Assembly: GCA_004297235.1 (NCBI GenBank) | Contig: SCUR01000463.1 | Location: 1 to 5,266, forward strand | DNA length: 5,266 nt | Source: Candidatus Manganitrophaceae bacterium | Lineage (GTDB): Bacteria; Nitrospirota; Nitrospiria; SBBL01; Manganitrophaceae | Direction of reading: 5' to 3' | Part shown: piece after piece, positions 1 to 4,995 of the stretch | Layout: each line of letters opens with the position of its first letter | How positions within the stretch are numbered: position 1 is the stretch's first letter | Notes under the pieces: generated by a model | Told to the model about the DNA's origin: nothing | The model's database searches: none | The model's input: only the letters and a program-made list of their open reading frames with translations | Translations under genes and position numbers: made by a program

Positions 1-1395
1 CCGGATTTCGTCCGACTTCTTCCAATCCTTCTTCCGGCGCGCTTCTTCCCGTTCGCGGATAAGCGACTGAATCGTCGCTTCATCGAAAGCGGCTTCCGTC
101 GAAAGGCCCTTCTCCCAAGGCTGGTGGCTCCACTGCGAGGGAGGAATTCGAAAGAGGCCGAGAATACCGCCGAGGCCCCTTAAGAGCGCCTGTGCCGCCC
201 GCAGCGACGGCGCGCCCGATGTGGACATCCGGGTATTGATCTCGGCGCGGAACTCCTGCAGCACCCCCATCGCACGGGCCGTGTTGAAATCGTCCTCCAT
301 CGCCGCTTCGAACGCTTCTCGAAACCGGTCCCACTCGGAGCCGGCCGGAACGTTCTCCCGTGAAGGGAGCGCCTCCCCGACCGTCGGTCCCAGCTCCTCC
401 AGCTTATGCAGGAGCTCATAAAAATGGTCGAGACCGCTCTTGGCCGTCTTCAAGCTCTGATCGGAAAAATCGACCGGCGAGCGATAATGGGTCGAGAGGA
501 GATAGAATCGGATCACCTCCGCGATAATCCCCTCGGGGAATCGGGGCGACTTCTCGAAGATCTCCTTGATGGTGAAAAAATTGCCGAGCGACTTCGACAT
601 CTTTTCCTGATCGACGGTGACGAAGCCGTGATGGATCCAGGTGTGGACGAATTCTTTTCCGGTCGCCGCCTCCGACTGAGCCATCTCGTTTTCATGATGC
701 GGGAAGATCAGGTCCTTGCCGCCGCCGTGCAGATCGAGGGTCTCGCCGAGAAGCTTCATCGCCATCGCCGAGCACTCGATATGCCACCCCGGCCTCCCCA
801 TTCCCCAGGGGCTCTTCCAGGCGGGCTCCCCCGGCTTCGACGATTTCCAAAGGGCGAAGTCGAGCGGGCTTTTCTTCCGCTCATCGACCTCTACCCGCGC
901 GCCTGCGATCATCTCGTCGAGCTTCTGCTTGGAGAGCTTCCCGTATGAGGGAAATTTCGCCACCTCGTAGTAAACATCCCCCTCCACCGGATAAGCGATC
1001 CCCTTCGAGATCAACGTTTCGATCAGCCCGATCATTTCGGGAATGTACTCGGTCGCCTTCGGGGCCGCCGTCGGGGGGTGCACCCCCAGCCGGGCCATGT
1101 CTTCTTGATAAGAGCCGATGTACTTCTCGGCGATCTCCTTCCAATCTTTTCCCTCCTGCTGCGCACGGCGGATGATTTTGTCGTCGACATCGGTGAAGTT
1201 TTTCACGTAACGGACGGAGAACCCCTTGTACTCGAGATAATTTCGAATCACATCGAAGACGACCGCCGATCGGGCATGGCCGAGGTGGCAATGATCATAG
1301 ACGGTCACGCCGCAGACATAGAGACGGACCTCCTTATCCTGGCTCGGAGACCACGGTTCTTTTTCGCCCGAAAGAGTATTGCTGATTTTGAGCAT
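1..1395 (-). CDS. cysS: Cysteinyl-tRNA synthetase (CysRS), 3' end cut by window edge
   Basis: This cytoplasmic class I aminoacyl-tRNA synthetase charges tRNA-Cys with cysteine using ATP. The frame is open for 465 codons from the ATG at 1395 to base 1 without a stop. The class I signature HLGH is at residues 37-40 and KMSKS at 265-269, continuing as LGNF. The zinc ligands of the E. coli enzyme (Cys28, Cys209, His234, Glu238) match Cys28, Cys208 in WHIEC, His233 and Glu237 in HHENE. The visible end, with IRERE, ARRKKDWKKSD and EIR, is the conserved C-terminal block of the family, so probably only a few tens of residues are missing. The start is supported by AGGA at 1403-1406, 7 nt upstream, and by the absence of a better upstream start. 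The gene has its own promoter and lies 124 bp from pcm. The identification is very secure. Confidence 0.97.
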   Translation of the reverse strand, partial: MLKISNTLSGEKEPWSPSQDKEVRLYVCGVTVYDHCHLGHARSAVVFDVIRNYLEYKGFSVRYVKNFTDVDDKIIRRAQQEGKDWKEIAEKYIGSYQEDMARLGVHPPTAAPKATEYIPEMIGLIETLISKGIAYPVEGDVYYEVAKFPSYGKLSKQKLDEMIAGARVEVDERKKSPLDFALWKSSKPGEPAWKSPWGMGRPGWHIECSAMAMKLLGETLDLHGGGKDLIFPHHENEMAQSEAATGKEFVHTWIHHGFVTVDQEKMSKSLGNFFTIKEIFEKSPRFPEGIIAEVIRFYLLSTHYRSPVDFSDQSLKTAKSGLDHFYELLHKLEELGPTVGEALPSRENVPAGSEWDRFREAFEAAMEDDFNTARAMGVLQEFRAEINTRMSTSGAPSLRAAQALLRGLGGILGLFRIPPSQWSHQPWEKGLSTEAAFDEATIQSLIREREEARRKKDWKKSDEIR

Positions 1396-1418
1396 CGTTT
1401 TTTCCTGCCGAACGGCCT

Positions 1419-1448
1419 AGTATGATTTCAGGCGGGTGGCGGTGTCAA
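1419..1448 (-). promoter_or_regulatory. Predicted sigma70-type promoter of cysS
   Basis: On the minus strand a consensus -35 box TTGACA (1443-1448) is followed by an 18-bp spacer and a -10 box CATACT (1419-1424, 4 of 6 consensus). A start near 1412 would give a leader of about 17 nt carrying the AGGA ribosome site at 1403-1406. The rest of the 124-bp pcm-cysS gap (1396-1519) holds only short palindromes such as TTGCGCAA, and no convincing terminator after pcm. cysS could therefore also receive read-through transcription from surE-pcm. The call rests on motif match only. Confidence 0.6.
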
Positions 1449-1519
1449 GAGCTAAGAGCGCCGGACGGAATCCTGTTTCGTTGCGCAATTGCGGCAGAAA
1501 GAAAGTTCGGCTCGTCGCC

Positions 1520-2218
1520 TTAAGGCCGGTCTCGAAGCGTACCCTTGAGAGAACCGTTTCCTTCGGACTCTTCCTCTTTATTCCAGCCCGATGCCCCCAA
1601 AAACGGAACGAAAACACAGGGAGTAATCGATGAAGTCACGGTCCCCTTCTCTTCCTTGACGATCTTCTTCAGCGTCTGCGAGGCCCGCTCCCCGATGGGA
1701 ATGACCATCCTCCCGCCGACTTTGAGCTGATCGATCAAGACGGATGGAACCTGGGGCGCCCCCGCGGCCACCAAAATGGCGTCGAACGGAGCCTCATCTT
1801 TCCATCCGAACGAGCCGTCGGCCTGGCGGATGACGGCGTTCCGGTAGCCGAGTTCCCCGATGATCTTCCACGCCCGTGAAACCAAAAGCTGAATCCGCTC
1901 GATTGAGCAAACCCGCGCCGCCAATTCGGCCAGCACCGCTGTTTGATAGCCCGATCCGGTCCCGATCTCCAAGACCTTCTCGTTCCCCTTCAGCGCCAGC
2001 GCCTCCGACATCAAGGCCACCATGTAGGGCTGGGAGATCGTCTGCTTCTCCCCGATCGGAAGGGCATGATCGCCATAGGCCCGCTCGCGAAACGCCTCCT
2101 CGACGAAGAGATGCCGGGGGACCTTCCGCATCGCCGCCAAGACCCGCTCGTCCTTGATTCCCTTGGCGATCAGCTGCTCTTCGACCATGCGGCGTCGCGC
2201 GGTTTCAAAATGATTCAT
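1520..2218 (-). CDS. pcm: Protein-L-isoaspartate O-methyltransferase
   Basis: This cytoplasmic enzyme methylates L-isoaspartyl residues in aged proteins using S-adenosylmethionine, the first step of their repair back to aspartate. The 232-residue product has the family marks in order: the substrate-site segment TISQPYMVALM (60-70, with Thr60 and Ser62), SAM motif I VLEIGTGSGYQTAVLA (82-97), the acidic post-I strand SIERIQLL (105-112), motif II PFDAILVAAGAP (144-155) and motif III LKVGGRMVIPIG (165-176). The usual C-terminal strand, here FVPFLGASGW (203-212), is followed by a charged tail of about 20 residues that most homologues lack. The ATG at 2218 has AGGA at 2229-2232 and opens the conserved N-terminus. 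The gene follows surE by 84 bp, the common surE-pcm pairing linked to stationary-phase survival. No separate promoter was recognised, so co-transcription with surE is inferred. Confidence 0.95.
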   Translation of the reverse strand: MNHFETARRRMVEEQLIAKGIKDERVLAAMRKVPRHLFVEEAFRERAYGDHALPIGEKQTISQPYMVALMSEALALKGNEKVLEIGTGSGYQTAVLAELAARVCSIERIQLLVSRAWKIIGELGYRNAVIRQADGSFGWKDEAPFDAILVAAGAPQVPSVLIDQLKVGGRMVIPIGERASQTLKKIVKEEKGTVTSSITPCVFVPFLGASGWNKEEESEGNGSLKGTLRDRP

Positions 2219-2302
2219 GACTGTTCCGTCCTATGGAGCAAGCCCGGCTCTCCGTTCGCCTCACCTTCATCCCCCGGAGAAAAATCGATCCGGCCGCCCG
2301 CT

Positions 2303-3085
2303 CTAATCGATCCGGGTCTCCAGCCGCTCTTTCCAGGAGCGGAGCCGCTCGACCGTTTCGTGATGAGTGAGATCGAGGTGAAGCGGGGTCACCGAGATCT
2401 CTCCGCGCTCGACCGCCTCGTGATCGGAGTTTTTCCGCTGCTCCCACTTCATTCCTGCGAGGCCGATCCAGAAATATTTTCTGCCGCGCGGATCGGTCTT
2501 TTCAATAATGGTGCTGTCGTCAAAAACCCGCTTGCCGAGTGTGGTGATCCGGACCCCTTTGGTCTCATTGGGAAGGAGATTTGGAACATTCACATTGAGG
2601 AAAACTTCCCGAGAGAGCCCCTCCTCGAGAACCAGACGGGCCAACCCGACGGCAAACCGCGCGCCGGTTTCGAAATGAAAGGAGCCGTCCCCCAACTGAG
2701 AAAAGGCAATCGAAGGAATTCCCAAGAGGGTCCCTTCCATCGCCGCCGAGACCGTCCCGGAGTAGGTCACGTCATCCCCCAGGTTTCCCCCCTTGTTGAT
2801 CCCCGAGACGATGAGGTCGGGACGGGACTCTTTCAGCAGATAAAGAACGCCGAGATTGACGCAATCGGTCGGTGTTCCGTTGACGCTGAACACGCCCGGC
2901 CGGATCTCATCGGCGCGAAGCGGTTTATGAAGGGTGAGCGCATGACCCGCGGCATTGCGTTCGCGATCGGGGGCGATCACCACCACCTTTCCGACTTCTT
3001 TGAGCGCTTCCGCCAGCTGGTGCAAACCCGGCGAGTGAACGCCGTCATCGTTCGTCGCCAGAATGACTTTTTCTTTCTTGCTCAA
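2303..3085 (-). CDS. surE: 5'/3'-nucleotidase SurE (survival protein E)
   Basis: SurE is a metal-dependent nucleoside monophosphate phosphatase that dephosphorylates 5'- and 3'-nucleotides, associated in E. coli with stationary-phase survival. With a TTG start the protein has 260 residues, normal for the family. It shows the metal-binding motif NDDG (12-15), the VVVIAPDRER strand (34-43) leading to GHALTL, VNGTPTDCV (68-76), and GINKGGNLGDDVTYSGTVSAAMEG region starting at 95, whose Asn is a metal ligand. The position that is a ligand Ser in E. coli and Thermotoga appears to be Asn44 (RNAAGH). The TTG at 3085 is chosen because GGAAGG lies 7 nt upstream and the family motif follows at the usual distance. 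An in-frame ATG at 3148 would add 21 residues translated from a palindromic repeat. No clear promoter is visible upstream. pcm follows 84 bp downstream. Confidence 0.95.
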   Translation of the reverse strand: MSKKEKVILATNDDGVHSPGLHQLAEALKEVGKVVVIAPDRERNAAGHALTLHKPLRADEIRPGVFSVNGTPTDCVNLGVLYLLKESRPDLIVSGINKGGNLGDDVTYSGTVSAAMEGTLLGIPSIAFSQLGDGSFHFETGARFAVGLARLVLEEGLSREVFLNVNVPNLLPNETKGVRITTLGKRVFDDSTIIEKTDPRGRKYFWIGLAGMKWEQRKNSDHEAVERGEISVTPLHLDLTHHETVERLRSWKERLETRID

Positions 3086-3092
3086 TCTAAAA

Positions 3093-3098
3093 CCTTCC
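3093..3098 (-). promoter_or_regulatory. Shine-Dalgarno site deciding the TTG start of surE
   Basis: The minus strand reads GGAAGG here, 7 nt upstream of the TTG at 3083-3085. This is near-ideal spacing. It argues against the in-frame ATG at 3148, which sits in the tail of an upstream terminator and next to a palindromic repeat. Confidence 0.75.
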
Positions 3099-3116
3099 AA
3101 CAACCAGGAGAGACAG

Positions 3117-3144
3117 GCAGGGGCGACGCGTGCGTCGCCCCTGC
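3117..3144. repeat. REP-like perfect palindrome (13-bp arms, 2-nt loop)
   Basis: The arms GCAGGGGCGACGC (3117-3129) and GCGTCGCCCCTGC (3132-3144) are perfect inverted copies separated by GT. From general knowledge, palindromes with an AGGGGCGACGC-type arm recur between genes in many environmental bacterial genomes, and their translation as GDA-VAP peptides is a familiar false N-terminus. That exact pattern (RGDARVAPA) appears when surE is read from the upstream ATG. It lies between the terminator at 3145-3173 and the surE ribosome site. In RNA it would form a very stable hairpin in either direction, and no T-run follows it, so it is not itself a typical intrinsic terminator. Only one copy is in this window, so its dispersed nature is inferred. 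Confidence 0.7.
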
Positions 3145-3173
3145 ACAAACAAAAAAAGCTGCCGAGCAGCTTT
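3145..3173 (-). terminator. Rho-independent terminator after tRNA-Pro
   Basis: In minus-strand RNA the arms AAAGCTGC (3166-3173) and GCAGCTTT (3155-3162) form an 8-bp stem with a 3-nt loop, followed directly by a T-rich run (TTTT at 3151-3154, then GTTTG to 3146). Seven consecutive T residues span 3157-3151. This is the classical layout of an intrinsic terminator for transcripts arriving from the ihfA-merR-tRNA-Pro direction. On the plus strand the A-run precedes the hairpin, so it would not act there. Confidence 0.82.
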
Positions 3174-3204
3174 CAGATCTTCTCTCAATGACCCTGGCCT
3201 TGTC

Positions 3205-3247
3205 GGTGAGCGGTCTGACCTCTCTTCCGAAAGATGGACCGCTCACC
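3205..3247. repeat. Long inverted repeat in the tRNA-Pro trailer
   Basis: Perfect 11-bp arms GGTGAGCGGTC (3205-3215) and GACCGCTCACC (3237-3247) enclose 21 nt. The apical part can form a further short stem (TCTT/AAGA around TCGG on the minus strand). It begins 7 bp beyond the encoded CCA end of tRNA-Pro and lacks a T-run, so it is not an obvious terminator. Possible roles are a 3'-end processing or stability structure in the tRNA precursor, or another dispersed palindromic repeat. The sequence alone does not decide between them. Confidence 0.6.
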
Positions 3248-3254
3248 TACGAAA

Positions 3255-3331
3255 TGGTCGGGGCGACTGGATTTGAACCAGCGACCACTCGCACCCCAAA
3301 CGAGTGCGCTACCAGACTGCGCTACGCCCCG
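3255..3331 (-). tRNA. tRNA-Pro, anticodon GGG, CCA end encoded
   Basis: The 77-nt minus-strand sequence folds as a complete cloverleaf. The acceptor stem is CGGGGCG with CGCCCCG. The D arm is GCGC-AGTCTGGTA-GCGC. The anticodon stem CTCGT/GCGAG encloses loop TTGGGGT with anticodon GGG at positions 34-36 and G37. The T arm is GCTGG-TTCAAAT-CCAGT, followed by discriminator A73 and encoded CCA. The first base pair C1-G72 with A73 is a bacterial proline tRNA identity feature, and anticodon GGG reads CCC and CCU. The 5' end is a single base from the merR stop codon, so the tRNA is probably cut from a longer mRNA by RNase P. The trailer carries a long hairpin and then an intrinsic terminator. Confidence 0.97.
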
Positions 3332-3332
3332 C

Positions 3333-3662
3333 CTAACTTAAAATATGTAAAACTTCTTCCAGCTCCCTTCGAACCCGAATCAGGGTCTCCTCCCGACGGG
3401 GCGCTTGCATCGCTTGACCGGACCGTACTTGGGAGCCGCCCAGCTTTTTCTTCGCCCCCGCGATGGTCATCCCCTCTTCGTAGAGAAGCTTCTTGATCTG
3501 AAGGACCAGATCGATCTCCCTCTTTGTATAAACGCGCTGATTGCCTCTGCTCTTCTTCGGATGAAGGGCCGGAAATTCAGATTCCCAAAAGCGAAGGACA
3601 TACGCTTCCAGCCCGGTGATCTGACTCACTTCCCCAATCTTATAAAAGAGTTTTTCCTGCAT
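3333..3662 (-). CDS. MerR-family DNA-binding regulator, minimal (109 aa)
   Basis: This small predicted transcription factor has a single MerR-type winged helix-turn-helix. Residues 7-27 (YKIGEVSQITGLEAYVLRFWE) form the helix-turn-helix, NQRVYTKREIDLVLQI (41-56) the wing and following helix, and LLYEEGMTIAGAKKKL (59-74) the second half of the domain. The last 35 residues are a short charged helix rich in Arg and Glu. No cysteine is present and there is no ligand-binding domain, so metal or thiol sensing of the classical MerR type is unlikely. This is the MerR-like protein often encoded next to ihfA, and its target is unknown to me. The ATG at 3662 has AGGAG at 3666-3670, only 3 nt away, a tight spacing. 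It lies 12 nt after ihfA and its TAG stop is 1 nt before tRNA-Pro. Confidence 0.88.
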   Translation of the reverse strand: MQEKLFYKIGEVSQITGLEAYVLRFWESEFPALHPKKSRGNQRVYTKREIDLVLQIKKLLYEEGMTIAGAKKKLGGSQVRSGQAMQAPRREETLIRVRRELEEVLHILS

Positions 3663-3674
3663 CCTCTCCTATGC

Positions 3675-3950
3675 CTACTGGTTGACGAATTTTTTAAAGA
3701 CCTGGCTCGGTCTGAATGTCACCACGCGGCGGGGGGTAATGCCGATCTCCTCGCCTGTTTTTGGATTTCGACCCTTGCGAGCCCGTTTTTGTCGGACGAC
3801 GAAATTTCCAAAACCGGCAATCTTGACGATCTCCCCCTTTTTAAGAACCTCTTTGATTGAATTCAGTATGACTTCAAGAATATCGGCCGATTCCTTTTTT
3901 GAAATACCTAGCTTCTCAAAAACTTCATTGGCGATGTCGGCTTTTCTCAT
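3675..3950 (-). CDS. ihfA: Integration host factor alpha-type subunit (HU/IHF family)
   Basis: This nucleoid-associated DNA-bending protein belongs to the HU/IHF fold and normally acts as a dimer, with an IhfB partner that is not in this window. The 91-residue length is typical. Visible marks are the N-terminal helices with KADIANEVFEKLGISKKES (3-21), the turn GFGNF (46-50), the DNA-intercalating beta-arm tip RNPKTGEE (61-68, with Pro63) and the C-terminal RRVVTFRPSQVFK (74-86). The RRVVTFRPSQ form with GITP before it favours the alpha subunit over HU. The ATG at 3950 follows AGGGG at 3956-3960 with 5-nt spacing. A strong promoter about 80 bp upstream makes ihfA the first gene of an ihfA-merR-tRNA-Pro unit. 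In many proteobacteria ihfA instead follows pheST, which is absent here. Confidence 0.93.
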   Translation of the reverse strand: MRKADIANEVFEKLGISKKESADILEVILNSIKEVLKKGEIVKIAGFGNFVVRQKRARKGRNPKTGEEIGITPRRVVTFRPSQVFKKFVNQ

Positions 3951-4025
3951 CGTAACCCCTTTCTTTGATCCCCTTTCGGCTGGATGAATTCTTGAAGACC
4001 GTCTCCCTCTAGAAGAGCTCGTAAA

Positions 4026-4056
4026 TTGGCCATAAAATACAATAGGTTGGCCATAA
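4026..4056. repeat. Two direct repeats, 21 bp apart, over the ihfA promoter
   Basis: The 10-bp word TTGGCCATAA on the plus strand (TTATGGCCAA in the direction of transcription) occurs at 4026-4035 and 4047-4056. Start-to-start distance is 21 bp, two turns of B-DNA, so both would face the same side of the helix. One copy fills the spacer beside the -35 box. The other overlaps the end of the -10 box and the start-site region. This geometry fits an operator for a repressor that binds cooperatively. The binding protein is not recognised. The repeats do not have the long-spacer dyad form expected of a classical MerR operator. Confidence 0.6.
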
Positions 4057-4062
4057 TGTCAA
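4034..4062 (-). promoter_or_regulatory. Predicted sigma70-type promoter of ihfA-merR-tRNA-Pro
   Basis: The minus strand has a consensus -35 box TTGACA (4057-4062), a 17-bp spacer and a -10 box TATTTT (4034-4039, 4 of 6 consensus). Transcription would begin near 4027 and leave a leader of roughly 75-80 nt before the ihfA ATG at 3950. The leader shows no clear leader peptide or riboswitch fold. It contains the word GAAAGGGG twice, the second copy being part of the ribosome site. The -35 box is only 29 bp beyond the htrA stop codon. Confidence 0.7.
4037..4049 (+). promoter_or_regulatory. Possible IHF-binding site in the ihfA promoter spacer
   Basis: The sequence ATACAATAGGTTG matches 7 of the 9 defined positions of the E. 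coli IHF consensus WATCAANNNNTTR, including the CAA-N4-TTG core. It lies between the two direct repeats, inside the promoter. Autorepression of ihfA is known in E. coli, so the position is suggestive. A match of this quality is common by chance in AT-rich DNA. Confidence 0.3.
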
Positions 4063-4090
4063 GTGTTTTATTTTAGGGAGGAAAATGAGA

Positions 4091-4972
4091 TTAAGGCAGA
4101 AGCAGGCGGCCTTGGCTGACCTTTCCTTTCTCGACCCACTCGTCCACGACCGTTTTTGCCATGTTGATTGGGATCGCGAAACCGATCCCCTGCCCGGTGG
4201 CGACGATGGCGGTATTGATGCCGATCACCTCTCCCTTGGCATTGAGGAGCGGGCCGCCGCTGTTTCCGAAGTTGATCGAAGCGTCGGTCTGGATAAAATT
4301 ATCCTGGTCGGTGAGGCCGAGGTCGGTTCTTCCGGTCGCGCTGATGACGCCGACGGTGACGGTCCGGTCGAGGCCGAAAGGATTCCCGATGGCGATGGCC
4401 CACTCCCCGACCTGAAGGCGGCCGGAGTCTCCCATGTCGGCCACCGGCAGATCGGGTTGAGTCGGGATCTTGATGATCGCCAGATCGGTCTTGGGATCTT
4501 TGCCGACAATCGTTCCGATAAATTCCCTCCGATCCGACAGCTTGATCGTGATCTTATCGGCTTCGGCAATGACGTGATGGTTGGTGAGGATGTATCCCTC
4601 GCTGCTGATGATGAATCCGGAGCCGAGGCTCCGCTGTCGGAATTCACGGCGCGGGGTGTTCTTGAAGAGATCTCCCAGGAAATCTTGAAAAAGCCCCTTC
4701 TCTTGGGAGTTGTCGGGGTGGCGGACAAAGTGCACGGTGCTGATATTCACCACCGCCGGGGTCACCTTCTTGGCCACCCGGATAAACGCCTTCTCGGTGA
4801 TGAGGAGTTCCCGCGCCGGGACCTCTCCGATCGGCTCGATCTCTTCAAACGGACCTTCCGGAGCGGAGGTCACCACAGGGGCGGAAGTCGATTTCCCCTT
4901 ACAGAAAGAAAGGGGAAGAATCAGCAGGAGAAAGATGAGAAACCGGGCCCGCCTATTCTTCGCGATCTGCAT
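4091..4972 (-). CDS. HtrA/Deg-type serine protease lacking a PDZ domain
   Basis: This is a predicted cell-envelope, trypsin-like protease of the DegP/DegQ/DegS group, which handles misfolded envelope proteins. Residues 7-24 are basic and then strongly hydrophobic, ending LSFC at 21-24. This is either a lipoprotein signal with an atypical Phe before Cys24 or a membrane anchor. The protease domain follows, with VNIS (75-78), GSGFIISSEGYILTNHHV (117-134, catalytic His133), TDLAIIKI (162-169, Asp163) and QTDASINFGNSGGPL (228-242, nucleophile Ser238). GIGFAIPIN (262-270) marks its end. The chain stops at 293, shortly after VEKGKV, where homologues continue into one or two PDZ domains. Neither other frame downstream resembles a PDZ domain. 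ATG 4972 is the first start after an in-frame TGA, though its Shine-Dalgarno sequence is weak. A promoter lies directly upstream. Confidence 0.92.
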   Translation of the reverse strand: MQIAKNRRARFLIFLLLILPLSFCKGKSTSAPVVTSAPEGPFEEIEPIGEVPARELLITEKAFIRVAKKVTPAVVNISTVHFVRHPDNSQEKGLFQDFLGDLFKNTPRREFRQRSLGSGFIISSEGYILTNHHVIAEADKITIKLSDRREFIGTIVGKDPKTDLAIIKIPTQPDLPVADMGDSGRLQVGEWAIAIGNPFGLDRTVTVGVISATGRTDLGLTDQDNFIQTDASINFGNSGGPLLNAKGEVIGINTAIVATGQGIGFAIPINMAKTVVDEWVEKGKVSQGRLLLP

Positions 4973-4995
4973 CGAACGTTTTTCTCATAATGTAA

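Noticed and set aside
406..948. Plus-strand open frames within 80-1425
   Set aside because: All lie antisense to the well-supported cysS frame and carry no recognisable domain.
2205..2447. An 80-codon minus-strand frame between surE and pcm, including a possible 21-codon upstream frame overlapping the pcm start
   Set aside because: Most of it is an alternative frame of surE. The short part from the ATG near 2265 has its G-run directly against the ATG and no conserved content, so a leader peptide is not supported.
3255..3331. Possible integration site at the 3' end of tRNA-Pro
   Set aside because: No integrase gene and no duplicated tRNA 3' segment is present. The shared GGGGCGAC with the nearby palindrome is only 8 bp and GC-rich.
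1943..3496. A 517-codon plus-strand open frame
   Set aside because: It runs antisense through pcm, surE, tRNA-Pro and merR. A real protein gene crossing a tRNA and three conserved genes is not credible.
3951..4030. Possible riboswitch or leader structure in the 75-80 nt ihfA leader
   Set aside because: Only short stems such as TCTT/AAGA and restriction-site-like palindromes could be found, with no terminator-antiterminator pair.
4225..4728. A 167-codon minus-strand frame inside the htrA-like gene
   Set aside because: It overlaps the protease in another reading frame and is rich in Ser, Pro and Arg, as expected of an out-of-frame shadow.
4085..4990. A 301-codon plus-strand open frame antisense to the htrA-like gene, preceded by GGGAGG
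   Set aside because: It spans almost exactly the htrA-like gene in antisense, has a composition rich in Asp, Gly and Arg typical of a complement-frame shadow, and resembles no family I know. The GGGAGG is only 3 nt from the ATG.
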